Assembly (NCBI GenBank): GCA_029972135.1 | Contig: CP124755.1 | Span: 1,116,001 to 1,180,000 of the forward strand | Source: Candidatus Thiocaldithrix dubininis | Lineage (GTDB): Bacteria > Pseudomonadota > Gammaproteobacteria > Thiotrichales > Thiotrichaceae | DNA length: 64,000 bases | Reading direction: 5' to 3' | Shown here: positions 47,342-58,200 of the stretch, in pieces | Numbering within the stretch: the stretch's first letter is position 1 | Layout of the letters: each line of letters starts with the position of its first letter | Notes under the pieces: generated by a model | Told to the model about the DNA's origin: nothing | Database searches by the model: none | The model's input: the letters and a program-made list of their open reading frames with translations, nothing else | Made by a program: the position numbers and the translations under genes

Positions 47342-48019
47342 CTAGGAATACGCCTTTAAATACTCGCGCACGGCGTGGTCAGCGGTACGGGTAGTTTCTG
47401 GCAAGCGGTAATGTGGCGTAAGTTTTAAGACCCAATCGCAAGCACTTGCCAAACTAATGCGATGCCCGACCGATACGAACACGGGTTTAATTTGCGTTTG
47501 GGTGCGTAACACCTTGCCCACGATTTCCCCGTCTTCTATTAAATCGCTGCTCGCGCCCCGTTGTGTAGCCGGTTCGCTAAACTCACCGATAAAGCGTTTT
47601 TTCGCACAACCTAAAGTTGGAATATCCAGCATTAAACCCAAATGACAAGCCAAACCAAAGCGGCGCGGGTGCGCAATACCTTGCCCATCGCACACCACTA
47701 AATCTGGTAAGGCTTCTAATTTGGCAAACGCGGCTAACAAGGATGGCAATTCCCGAAAGGAAAACAAGCCCGGCACATACGGGAAACTCACCCGTTCCTC
47801 GGCATAGCTTATGGTTTGAATTGCCAAGCTTTGTGCATCTAATACCACCACCGCACCGACTAAGTGCGTTTCGTCTTTAGAATAAGCGACATCTACCCCT
47901 GCAATGGTGTTAATCGTTGGGAAATCATCAGTTTGAATGACGCGTTCCCGCCATTGGTTTTGTAAAGCAAAGGCTTGTTCTGGGCTTAAATCCCAAGCGT
48001 GTTGTAATGTAGGGCGCAT
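47342..48019 (-). CDS. nfi: Endonuclease V
   Basis: 225 residues, normal length. AGVDVAYSKDETHLVGAVVVLD (catalytic Asp), YVPGLFSFRELPSLLAAF, and LVVCDGQGIAHPRRFGLACHLG (second metal region) are intact. It nicks DNA next to deoxyinosine and other deaminated bases. No operon partner; it follows the UbiH gene head-to-tail with 87 bp between. Confidence 0.95.
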   Translation of the reverse strand: MRPTLQHAWDLSPEQAFALQNQWRERVIQTDDFPTINTIAGVDVAYSKDETHLVGAVVVLDAQSLAIQTISYAEERVSFPYVPGLFSFRELPSLLAAFAKLEALPDLVVCDGQGIAHPRRFGLACHLGLMLDIPTLGCAKKRFIGEFSEPATQRGASSDLIEDGEIVGKVLRTQTQIKPVFVSVGHRISLASACDWVLKLTPHYRLPETTRTADHAVREYLKAYS

Positions 48020-48055
48020 AGGCTTATTAATTGAAGTAATTCATGTAAGCTTAGT

Positions 48056-49084
48056 TTACCAGCGATTATTTAAATAACGCCGGATTGGATTTTCCAATAA
48101 GTAAAAAGAGGCAATGCCTAGCAAGATCGAGGCTAAAAAGCCCAGTATTACAGCCATTGGTATATAGTTTTCATAATCTCTCAGGTAGAAAAAGAAAGGT
48201 TGTTGCCACATGTAGATTGAGAATGACCAGATACCTAATAAGCGTAAGGAGTCGATAGATAGTATTTGTTTGGCGGCAAGTGGAATTTTATCGAGATGAT
48301 TGACGGTAAAAGCGAGTAATAACGGTGAAAACCCCCACATGGCATAAGGTGGCGCATAATTAGAATAACAAGCGGCCGCCAATATAAAGGTCAATAGGGG
48401 TAACCAACTCGGTATAAAATGAGTTATTTTATGTTTTACCAAAGCATAAGCGGCTGATAATAATAAATGTGAGGCGACGATTTCAGTTCTGACGGGTATT
48501 TTGGAAGGCATTAAATCTGGATGCAGCCAATATAAAGCGTTTAACGCAATCGAAGCAAAGCCTAAGATAAATAAAGCAATGGCTTCTCGTTTTTTTAAGA
48601 GCGGTATTAATGTTAAAAGGCTGAGCACAATATAACAATGTTCTTCAACATTCAGCGACCAAATATGCCCAATCGGTAAGCCAGTATTCCACAAATCGGG
48701 TGTCTCAGGAAAATAACTGCGTAAGAAAAATAAGCTATAGAAATAATTATGTGTTTCGGCTGAAAGATTGAATAAATAACTGGCTAAATAGACAATGCTA
48801 ATAAAAATAAAAAACACGGGGAAAACGCGACTAATCCGGCGTTTGTAAAAGGTACTTAACGGCACGCGCTTGACGAATAAAATATGACTCATTAATAAGC
48901 CGGACAGCACAAAGAAAATATCGACACCAAACCGCCCTAAATTATAATAAGGGACGGGATAGAAATGACTAATCAGTACAAAGAAAATGGCTAAGCCGCG
49001 CCAACCGTCTAAATAATCCAAGCGGTTTAATTCGCTTTGCCCGTGAGTTGCTGCTTGATTGGCAACTTGCGTCAGTGTAGTCAT
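48056..49084 (-). CDS. Acyltransferase family 3 (OafA/YrhL-like)
   Basis: 342 residues with about ten hydrophobic segments. The N-terminal motif RLDYLDGWRGLAIFFVLISHFY contains the catalytic-type His, and GVDIFFVLSGLLMSHI follows, both typical of acyltransferase-3 proteins. These enzymes acylate cell-surface sugars. The acceptor is unknown. It is separated from nhaA by a 38-bp inverted repeat. Confidence 0.9.
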   Translation of the reverse strand: MTTLTQVANQAATHGQSELNRLDYLDGWRGLAIFFVLISHFYPVPYYNLGRFGVDIFFVLSGLLMSHILFVKRVPLSTFYKRRISRVFPVFFIFISIVYLASYLFNLSAETHNYFYSLFFLRSYFPETPDLWNTGLPIGHIWSLNVEEHCYIVLSLLTLIPLLKKREAIALFILGFASIALNALYWLHPDLMPSKIPVRTEIVASHLLLSAAYALVKHKITHFIPSWLPLLTFILAAACYSNYAPPYAMWGFSPLLLAFTVNHLDKIPLAAKQILSIDSLRLLGIWSFSIYMWQQPFFFYLRDYENYIPMAVILGFLASILLGIASFYLLENPIRRYLNNRW

Positions 49085-49110
49085 AGGGTAATTTATTGTT
49101 TTAAAAGCTG

Positions 49111-49148
49111 GCTATACTAGCAGATTCTTAAGATTCTGCTAGTATAGC
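49111..49148. repeat. 38-bp inverted repeat between the acyltransferase and nhaA
   Basis: GCTATACTAGCAGA (49111-49124) and its exact complement TCTGCTAGTATAGC (49135-49148) flank a 10-nt centre that is itself nearly palindromic. Fourteen perfect pairs and no U-tract. It may be a factor-dependent terminator for nhaA, an attenuator, or a protein-binding site. Confidence 0.6.
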
Positions 49149-49181
49149 AATAAGGTTTATTAAGATAATGATTTTTAAGAA

Positions 49182-50351
49182 TTAACGACTATGACTGTAG
49201 CGTGCCAACCATAAATAACCGAATGTACCTGCGATTAAAGAAGCGCTGAAAATGGCGATTTTAGAGGCATTAATCAGATCAGTTTGTGCAGGGAAGGCGA
49301 GATTGGTAATAAAAATGGACATAGTGAAGCCAATACCTGCGACTAAACCTACGCCAAAAATATGATTCCAATTTAAACCTTCAGGCAATTGGCACACGCG
49401 ATGACTGACCGCTAAATAACTGCTTAAGTAAATACCCAGTGGCTTACCTAAAATTAAGCCTGTCATAATGCCTAGGCTATTGGTTTGTAAAAATTGGCTT
49501 GCCCAATCTGCTGACAATATAACCCCCGTATTGGCTAGCGCAAAAATCGGTAAAATAATAAATGCTACGGGTTTATGTAGAAAATTTTCCAGTTTATGCG
49601 ATGGTGAATGGCTATCTTCGCTTTTAGCAGAATAAGGAATGGCAAAGGCTAATAATACCCCGGCAATAGTGGCATGTACGCCGGATTTAAGCATAAAGAC
49701 CCACATTAAAACCCCGCCGATTAAATATAGAGGCAAGCTCATAATGCGTAATTTAAGATTGCAGAATAATAAAAAGGCAAAGGTACTTAAAGCGGCCGCT
49801 AGGTAAAGCAGATTTAAATCGGCGGTATAAAACACCGCAATAATAATCACGGCAATTAAATCGTCAATTACCGCTAAAGCCACTAGAAACACTTTTAAAC
49901 TCGCGGGAATGCGGCTGCCTAATAACGCAATAATGCCTAAGGCGAATGCAATATCGGTTGCCATTGGAATGGCAATACCCGCTTGGGTATTCGTGCCTGC
50001 ATTAAAAAATAAGTGAATCAGTGCGGGCACAATAACCCCGCCAGTGGCAGCAATGGCTGGTAATAGCGCTTTTTTAACGCTGGATAATTCGCCGCTGTAA
50101 AGCTCACGTTCCAACTCTAAGCCAATCATCAAAAAGAAGATCGCCATCAGGCCGTCATTGACCCAATGTTCAAGGCTAATGCCGAAAACATCTTGATGCC
50201 AAAAATGCACATAAGCATTGCCCATTGCGGAATTGGCTAATAGTACGGATAACAAGGTACAGCCAATCAGCAGTAAGCTACTGGAACGCTCGGATTCAAA
50301 AAAACTGACAAAGGTCGCACTGAGGCGATTGGTTAAGCGAGGCATAGGCAA
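49182..50351 (-). CDS. nhaA: Na+/H+ antiporter NhaA
   Basis: 389 residues, the E. coli length. The twelve-helix pattern with IGLELERELYSGELSSVKKALLPAIAATGG and ATDIAFALGIIALLG (the paired acidic transport site region) is intact, as is VLVALAVIDDLIAVIIIAVF. It exports sodium in exchange for protons. It starts 106 bp after the LysR gene on the same strand. Confidence 0.96.
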   Translation of the reverse strand: MPMPRLTNRLSATFVSFFESERSSSLLLIGCTLLSVLLANSAMGNAYVHFWHQDVFGISLEHWVNDGLMAIFFLMIGLELERELYSGELSSVKKALLPAIAATGGVIVPALIHLFFNAGTNTQAGIAIPMATDIAFALGIIALLGSRIPASLKVFLVALAVIDDLIAVIIIAVFYTADLNLLYLAAALSTFAFLLFCNLKLRIMSLPLYLIGGVLMWVFMLKSGVHATIAGVLLAFAIPYSAKSEDSHSPSHKLENFLHKPVAFIILPIFALANTGVILSADWASQFLQTNSLGIMTGLILGKPLGIYLSSYLAVSHRVCQLPEGLNWNHIFGVGLVAGIGFTMSIFITNLAFPAQTDLINASKIAIFSASLIAGTFGYLWLARYSHSR

Positions 50352-50457
50352 CTCTTTCTAGCTAGGAGTCTAAAACTCGTTAAAATTATTAGTGATTGAA
50401 AATTATGCCAAATTTTTGCAAGCCTCGCGAATCAACCTTATAAACTGCCTGTTTTAA

Positions 50458-51312
50458 CTACGTTGTGGTCATTTCGGTAATGATTTCGCGCAAAATGCCA
50501 ATAGCTTCGTCGCATTCGCTGCGTTCACTGTGGCTGGAATACACGGCATAAGCGGGTAGACGAAATTGTGGGCTATTCGGCATCCGGCTTAAGCGCCCGT
50601 CAGCGGTCAGGGGTTGCGCCATGCGTTCGGGAATAAAGCACGAGCCGCCGTTGGCTAATACCAATTGAATGGCTAACCAACCGATATTGGCTAATAATGC
50701 GGGGCGTTCGAGTTCGGGGAAACTGTTGCTATGCGCGGCGTAAAAACCCGGTCCCCAATCCACATACACGTAGTTTTCATCCGGCCAAGGTTTGGTCGGA
50801 TCAGAAGACACCAGCACAAAGACTTCATCAAATAGATATTCAACATTTAAGCCCGCTTGCTGTTGAGGGGTATACATCAAGCCAATATCCAGCGTGCCTT
50901 CGGTGAGACGACGCATTAAATCTTCTTCAAAGCCAATTTCACTACGAATGGAGACATCTGGCATTTGCGCCCGCATGCGTCCGACCCAACGCGGTAATAA
51001 AGCCGCATCCCATAAGGCAATGCGTGCGCCCACTGTAAGCGAGGCACAATAGCGACTCGGCAAACCGACTTCATGCCGCGCTTGCTCCATTGTCAGCAAT
51101 AAGGTTTTGGCGTAACGCAAAAAACGCTTACCCGCTGGCGTGAGGCTTGCCCCCGAACGATTGCGAATAAACAGTTTGGTGCGTAATGAATTTTCCAGCG
51201 TTTGAATCCGCGCACTTACGGTCGATTGCGTGACATATAAGCGTGAAGCCGCTTCTAAAAAGCTACCGTTGGCGGCGACCGCGAGAAAGGTGCGAACTTG
51301 TTCTATATCCAT
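50458..51312 (-). CDS. LysR-family regulator, HdfR-like
   Basis: 284 residues. N-terminal winged helix (MDIEQVRTFLAVAANGSFLEAASRLYVTQSTVSARIQTLE), then a substrate-binding-type effector domain. The HTH, with the pattern YVTQSTVSARI, resembles HdfR-type regulators of flagella in enterobacteria; a different regulon is possible here. It lies 7 bp downstream of the HPP gene, so the two are probably co-transcribed. Confidence 0.85.
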   Translation of the reverse strand: MDIEQVRTFLAVAANGSFLEAASRLYVTQSTVSARIQTLENSLRTKLFIRNRSGASLTPAGKRFLRYAKTLLLTMEQARHEVGLPSRYCASLTVGARIALWDAALLPRWVGRMRAQMPDVSIRSEIGFEEDLMRRLTEGTLDIGLMYTPQQQAGLNVEYLFDEVFVLVSSDPTKPWPDENYVYVDWGPGFYAAHSNSFPELERPALLANIGWLAIQLVLANGGSCFIPERMAQPLTADGRLSRMPNSPQFRLPAYAVYSSHSERSECDEAIGILREIITEMTTT

Positions 51313-51319
51313 GTGTGCA

Positions 51320-51841
51320 TTATGCCGTTTTGCGTAAGACCAGTGGATAGCGCCGCCAATGAAACGGGTAATTAAACAAAATAGCGACGACTAACACGAT
51401 AATCACATTCAGCAACACAGGCGTTAATACGTATTGAAAACCTAATTGGTGAATCGCATCGCCACCAATGACCGCACTTAAAGCTGTTGCCCCACCGGGC
51501 GGATGAATACAATTTAAATAATGCATTGCACCGATGGCTAAGGCGACCGCTAAGGCAGCGGCGAACATGGGTAAGGGAATAAATTTAGCGCAACTTACGC
51601 CAATCAACGCAGACACTAAATGCCCACCTAACACCGGCCAAGGTTGTGACAATGCGCCGTGGGGTACGGCAAACAATAACACGGCGGATGCACCCATCGA
51701 GGCGACTAAGACCGACGCACCTTGCATATTCAAACTGAGTTGGCTAATTAGCAAAATACCTAACAAACTGACCATACCGCCCAAAGCCGATAGCCATTTT
51801 TCAATATGGTGTTGTTGTTTAGGGTTGGGTAAGGCTGCCAT
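51320..51841 (-). CDS. HPP family membrane protein
   Basis: 173 residues, four or five membrane helices. GASVLVASMGASAVLLFAVPHGALSQPWPVLGGH and NCIHPPGGATALSAVIGG are the family hallmarks (the HPP motif itself is at about 110-112). Members are linked to nitrite transport in cyanobacteria; the substrate here is unknown. Divergent from the alpha/beta hydrolase gene across 213 bp. Confidence 0.9.
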   Translation of the reverse strand: MAALPNPKQQHHIEKWLSALGGMVSLLGILLISQLSLNMQGASVLVASMGASAVLLFAVPHGALSQPWPVLGGHLVSALIGVSCAKFIPLPMFAAALAVALAIGAMHYLNCIHPPGGATALSAVIGGDAIHQLGFQYVLTPVLLNVIIVLVVAILFNYPFHWRRYPLVLRKTA

Positions 51842-52054
51842 TGTCGTTCTCTCTGAATTGCCATGATGTGTGTATGGTCAGCATGTTACGGCTGGCATTA
51901 GGCTTTGAATAACGATTTTTATCGTTAGTTAATATCGAAGAAAGCGATAGTAAACGGCTAATCAGCAAGGCAGCGGCGCGGGTTGTGTATTTACAAAAGG
52001 CTTGTGTTATAAACATTAGGCTAACAACCCTGTTATGGCTGAGGAGGAATAAGC

Positions 52055-52960
52055 ATGCTGCGTCAATATTTTTCAATTCGTAACCCCCTGTTATTGGCAT
52101 TAAGCCTTGCTTGTAGCGCGCTACAGGCGGAAGAAGTAACGGTAAAACAAGCCGATACCACCTTGCGTGGGGAGCTGACTTTAGCCAAGGATAAGACGCT
52201 CAAAGATGGCGTGGTGCTCATGTTACACGGCACGTTGGCGCACAATAATATGGAAATTATGCAAACCGTAGCCGATTTATTGAAGGATAAAGGCTATAAC
52301 AGTTTGCGGGTCAATCTTAGTTATGGTTTGGATAAGCGTGCCTCCACTATGTTGGATTGCGGCATTGAACATCGGCATAAACACGAAGATGCACTGAATG
52401 AGCTGGAAACATGGCTAAATTGGCTTAAACAGCAAGGGGTTAGCAAAGTGGCATTATTCGGGCATTCACGCGGTGGCAATCAAATCGCATGGTATGTTGC
52501 TGAAAAAACGCCTGAACTGCTGGATAAAATTATTTTGGTCGCACCCGCGACATGGGATGCTAAGCAAACTGCTAGCGACTATCAAGAACGCTATAAACAA
52601 CCGTTAGCTCCCTTGATAGCGGAGGCTGAAAAGTCCAGTCAGGCCGGTAAAGCTCATAACCTTATGACATTACCGGGCTTTGTATATTGTGAAAATGCTA
52701 AAGCCAGCGCCGAGGCGGTTTTATCTTATTACCGTGATGATGCACGTAAAAATACGCCCTCGATTTTAGGTAAAATGACTAAGCCTGTGTTAGTAGTGGT
52801 GGGATCAGAGGATAAAGTGGTGGCTGATTTAGCCCGTCAGTTAGCGGATATTAAACAAGAGACGCTCAAAGTGACCACAATTGAGGGGGCGGATCATTTC
52901 TTCTTGGATTTATACGCCGATGAATTAGCCGATAAAACGACTGAATTTTTGGCTTGGTAA
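52055..52960 (+). CDS. Exported alpha/beta hydrolase
   Basis: 301 residues with a signal peptide (about 1-25, ending near LQA). Nucleophile elbow GHSRGG with Ser138, an Asp region near VVGSEDK, and His in EGADHFF near the C-terminus form a plausible catalytic triad. An oxyanion-type LHGT lies at about 57-60. The substrate is unknown; the periplasmic location argues against a purely metabolic esterase. GAGGAGG precedes the ATG. It is followed by arsC by 76 bp. Confidence 0.85.
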   Translation: MLRQYFSIRNPLLLALSLACSALQAEEVTVKQADTTLRGELTLAKDKTLKDGVVLMLHGTLAHNNMEIMQTVADLLKDKGYNSLRVNLSYGLDKRASTMLDCGIEHRHKHEDALNELETWLNWLKQQGVSKVALFGHSRGGNQIAWYVAEKTPELLDKIILVAPATWDAKQTASDYQERYKQPLAPLIAEAEKSSQAGKAHNLMTLPGFVYCENAKASAEAVLSYYRDDARKNTPSILGKMTKPVLVVVGSEDKVVADLARQLADIKQETLKVTTIEGADHFFLDLYADELADKTTEFLAW

Positions 52961-53036
52961 CGCATAAAAATCGCTTACCCGCTTTGCGCCTCGAAATCTT
53001 TTGCCTTATCTTGTGCGCTTTTATGGGAGTGTCACT

Positions 53037-54371
<1,335 letters not shown>

Positions 54372-54375
<4 letters not shown>

Positions 54376-54854
54376 TGCGGATTGGTCATGGGTTTGATGT
54401 GCATGCGTTTAAACCCGGCAATCATATTGTGCTAGGCGGTGTGCAAATTGCGCATACGCATAGCTTTGAAGCGCATTCGGATGGTGATGTGCTGATTCAT
54501 GCGATTTGTGACGCGATTTTAGGCGCATTGGCAATGGGCGATATTGGCAAGCATTTTCCCGATACAGATGCCCAATATACCAATATTGATAGCCGTATTT
54601 TGCTGCGGGATATTGTCAAACTTATGCAAGCGCAAGGTTATCAACTGGGTAATTTGGACAGCACGATTGTCGCGCAAGCGCCTAAAATGGCGCCACACAT
54701 TACACATATGCGCGAACATTTAGCGGCGGATTTAAACTGCCAGCTTGAGCAAATCAATGTGAAAGCCACTACCACCGAACAATTAGGTTACTTAGGGCGT
54801 AAAGAAGGGATAGCCGCGCACGCCGTCGTATTACTAATGAAGGATGCTACATAA
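54372..54854 (+). CDS. ispF: 2-C-methyl-D-erythritol 2,4-cyclodiphosphate synthase
   Basis: 160 residues, the usual length. Zinc ligands Asp9, His11 (GFDVHAF) and His43 ([16 protein letters not shown]), and the conserved [22 protein letters not shown], are present. An MEP-pathway step for isoprenoids. No ispD neighbour, although many gammaproteobacteria keep ispDF together. Confidence 0.96.
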
Positions 54855-55141
54855 TGGAAAAATTAAGCGCTGAAACCTTAGAAAGCACGCTCGAAGCCTT
54901 ACCGGGTTGGGTGTTCAAAGATGAGAAATTACACCGCGTTTTAAACTTTGCGGACTTCGTAGAAGCGTTCGGCTTTATGACGCAAGTGGCTTTGGTTACC
55001 GAACGCATGAATCACCATCCCGAATGGTGCAATGTCTATAAAACCGTTGCGATAAGCTTAACCACCCACGATGCAGGCGGTTTAACACTGAAAGATGTTG
55101 AACTGGCGCAGGCGATTAATAGGCTGTTGGGTGAGGTTTAA
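54854..55141 (+). CDS. phhB: 4a-hydroxytetrahydrobiopterin dehydratase
   Basis: 95 residues, slightly short but complete. The catalytic region RMNHHPEW (His54, His55) and [20 protein letters not shown] (His72) match the PCD/DCoH family. It recycles the pterin cofactor of aromatic amino-acid hydroxylases; no such hydroxylase is nearby. Its ATG shares one base with the ispF stop. Confidence 0.92.
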   Translation: MEKLSAETLESTLEALPGWVFKDEKLHRVLNFADFVEAFGFMTQVALVTERMNHHPEWCNVYKTVAISLTTHDAGGLTLKDVELAQAINRLLGEV

Positions 55142-55154
55142 GCATTAACTTAAG

Positions 55155-55184
55155 AATCGGTCAACTTCCTTCAGTTGACCGATT
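55155..55184. terminator. Bidirectional-type hairpin between phhB and the GH26 gene
   Basis: AATCGGTCAACT (55155-55166), loop TCCTTC, AGTTGACCGATT (55173-55184): twelve perfect pairs, centred between two convergent genes. The downstream sequence on the plus strand is only weakly T-rich. Confidence 0.75.
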
Positions 55185-55206
55185 GTTAGCTTACAGGTTG
55201 TCTAGC

Positions 55207-58200
55207 TTATTGAATAGAAGCAGCGAGTTCACGGGTTTTACGTCCACCAGTTTTATCAAAAGTAATCCATGCGCTAAAATCAACGACTGGGTAGCCCTTA
55301 AAGGCTTCGGCTTCATTATTATTAATCCACGATTCATTAGTATTGCTACCAATAAAGGCGGCACTGCCCCAAGCTAACTTAGTGTTGGCAGTTGGCTTGT
55401 TTGTTAAACCGTATTGTATAGATTGATAACTCCACTCCCAGTCACAAGGCATAATCCACGTTTCGCTACAAGCCTTACTAACCGACGTACTGCCACGTCC
55501 GTCTGACCAACCACTGCCTAACGTGCTTTGTTTATAAGGCTTGTTTTCCACAATACCCATTTCATAATCATTGGCAATCAGTAAATTATAACGTGCGCCT
55601 GTATTAAGCGTATTCCAAGTCCAAGTTGATTGGTTGGTAATACTGCCGTTCTTAGGTTGAGCTATAAATTTATATTTATCAGCCCATTCAATTCCTGTAA
55701 TGGGATTGGAGGCCATATCAAAATTCATTAAACCATAAGGCCCGCGTAAATCAGCATAAACCGCATTCACTGGCACAGCACTAAAATCATACTGAACTGA
55801 CCACAATGGAAAATCCTTGCCATTTATAAATGTCCAGTTAATCGTAATAGGAATCTGATATAACGTGTGCCCTGTTGTTGGCGATATTTTGGTATAAGGA
55901 TTAGCTACGCCTGACGTTGTTCCCCATTTTGGATAGCGTTGGGTAATGGTATGAATAGCTTGAGTGTTATTAAGCTGTTTAGTCCAAGATTGTCCCGCAA
56001 TACCTCTGCCTAATGGTGAATCATCTTGGCTATGTTTAGCAGCTATTGAACCAGACGTATTATTCGTAAACTCTCGATAAAGTTCATGTGACACAAAGTA
56101 GCCAAACCCAGCATCACCTGCACTAGCATTAGGTGGGCGAATGGTAACGGTTTTCCATTGTTGTGTATTACTATCGTAGGTTTGGTAGGTAAATTGAATA
56201 GCATACCCACCGTTTTTACCGGTCGTGTCGTAACGTACTAAAGATGCACTTCGGGGTTTACCCGCACTATCTCGCCATGTGTAGCGATCAACAAGTTTAC
56301 CTTCCACCAAACCAGACTCTAATTTGACTGTAGTGGTAGGTGCAGTTGTGACATTGGCTAGGTTGGCTGGTGGTGCTAATGTAACAGTGGTATTTGCGCT
56401 ATGACTTACGCCTTGATTATCCGTTACTGTCAATTGGAAGGTTAAAGTTGTTTTAGTTGCAACTTGCGCACTCGTGAAGGTAGCCTGTGCGGTATTTGCC
56501 TTACTTAAGGTTACACTGGGGCTTCCTGCTGTTTGCTGCCATTGGTAACTGCTAATACTGCCGTCACTGTCTTGGCTTGCGCTGCCATCCAATACTACTG
56601 TTGTAGGTGTACCAAGGGTTTGACTGATATTAGGGATAGCCACTGGCGGCTTATTAGTGTTTGAGGGTGTTAAAGTTACCTTGGTCGTTGCTGAGTGGGT
56701 TGCGCCTTTATTATCTGTAACCGTTAATTGGAAAGTTAACATACTGTTCGCAATCACTTGGGGTGCATTAAAGATGGCGTTAGCCTTATTAGCATTACTT
56801 AATGTAACTTTGGGCGAACCTGCTGTTTGTTTCCAAACATATTTTACCAGACTGCCATCTGGGTCTCTACTTGCCGCACCATTGAGGATGACCCCAGTTT
56901 TTGGTGTTACAATCGTTTGATTAGAGCCTGCATTGGCGATTGGTGCTTGATTTAATGGCTTAACAGTAACTGTGGTATTAGCTTTATGACTTGCACCTGC
57001 ATTATCGGTTACGCTTAATTCAAAAGTGAAATTAGTGTTCGTGGTAACATTGGGTGCGCTAAAATTAGCGTTGCTGGTATTAGCATTAATGAGGTTAACT
57101 ATTGGCGAGCCGCTCAATTGTTTCCAACGGTAACTAATAATATTTCCATCAGGATCAGAACTTTGACTACCATCTAAGGTAACGGTTGTATTAACTAAAA
57201 CAGTTTGATTATTGCCGGGTAAAGCAACCGGTGGGGCATTAGAATTACCTACATAAGTTTCAATCAGCGGATCAATTAATAACGCTTGCGTGTTACTCAC
57301 ATCAGGTAAAGCAAAGCGTTCAGGTCGCCATTCTCCATTTTTGAATTTGCTGGGGTATTGTGGATCGTCTTCATTGGTATACCAAGCAATAGCAAATGCG
57401 GTTCGTGGGTATTCGCTAGCAATTTTATAGATTAATGTTTTTGCATCCCACTGTGCGCCAGTTGAGCCGGTACTGCCATTTTGATCTTGATCCTGCCCAA
57501 ACTCTGCTAAACCAAACGGTTTTCCCGTTTTAATTAGTTCTACATAATGTTGCTTGCCAATCCTGCTACCTCCTAGGTTCAGTTGTTCTTGATAAACATC
57601 AATACCAACAATATCTACCAAATCTGAACCGGGGTAATAGGTCGTGGTAGCAACCGTTTTATCATAAGTAACAGTGCTAGCAGCAAATAAGAATAATAAA
57701 TTATCTAAACCCTTATCTTGCGTTAGGTTTTTAACTAAATCTTTCCACACATTTCTAAACGCTAACTGACGATCTGCGAGTGCTTTACCTGCAACCTGAT
57801 TATGTCCCCACCAAAACCATTCTGCGTTTTGTTCATGTAGTGGTTTGAAGACAACAGGAATATTATTTTGTTGAAAGCGTTGTAACACAGGTGCAATTTT
57901 ATCAATTTCTGCCTGCCAATTTTGCCCAATCGTAGTGCTATCATCTAGCATTTGCTTAAACTGAGTTGTTGTTAAGTTGTGGAAATGTGTACCATAACTA
58001 GGGTTGGTTGGATTACTAGGATGCCATGTTAAAACAATAATATGCCCCGCTTTGCCATAATTAACGAGACCTTCTAAAGCTGCATTATTCCAACTCAGTT
58101 CGGTAGCATCTCCTCCAACAATTTTCGGCAAAGGCAAACCTCTTGCTCTTAATTTGCTCATCGCTGCATCCCAGTTAGTACTCCATGATAGTAAATGCTG

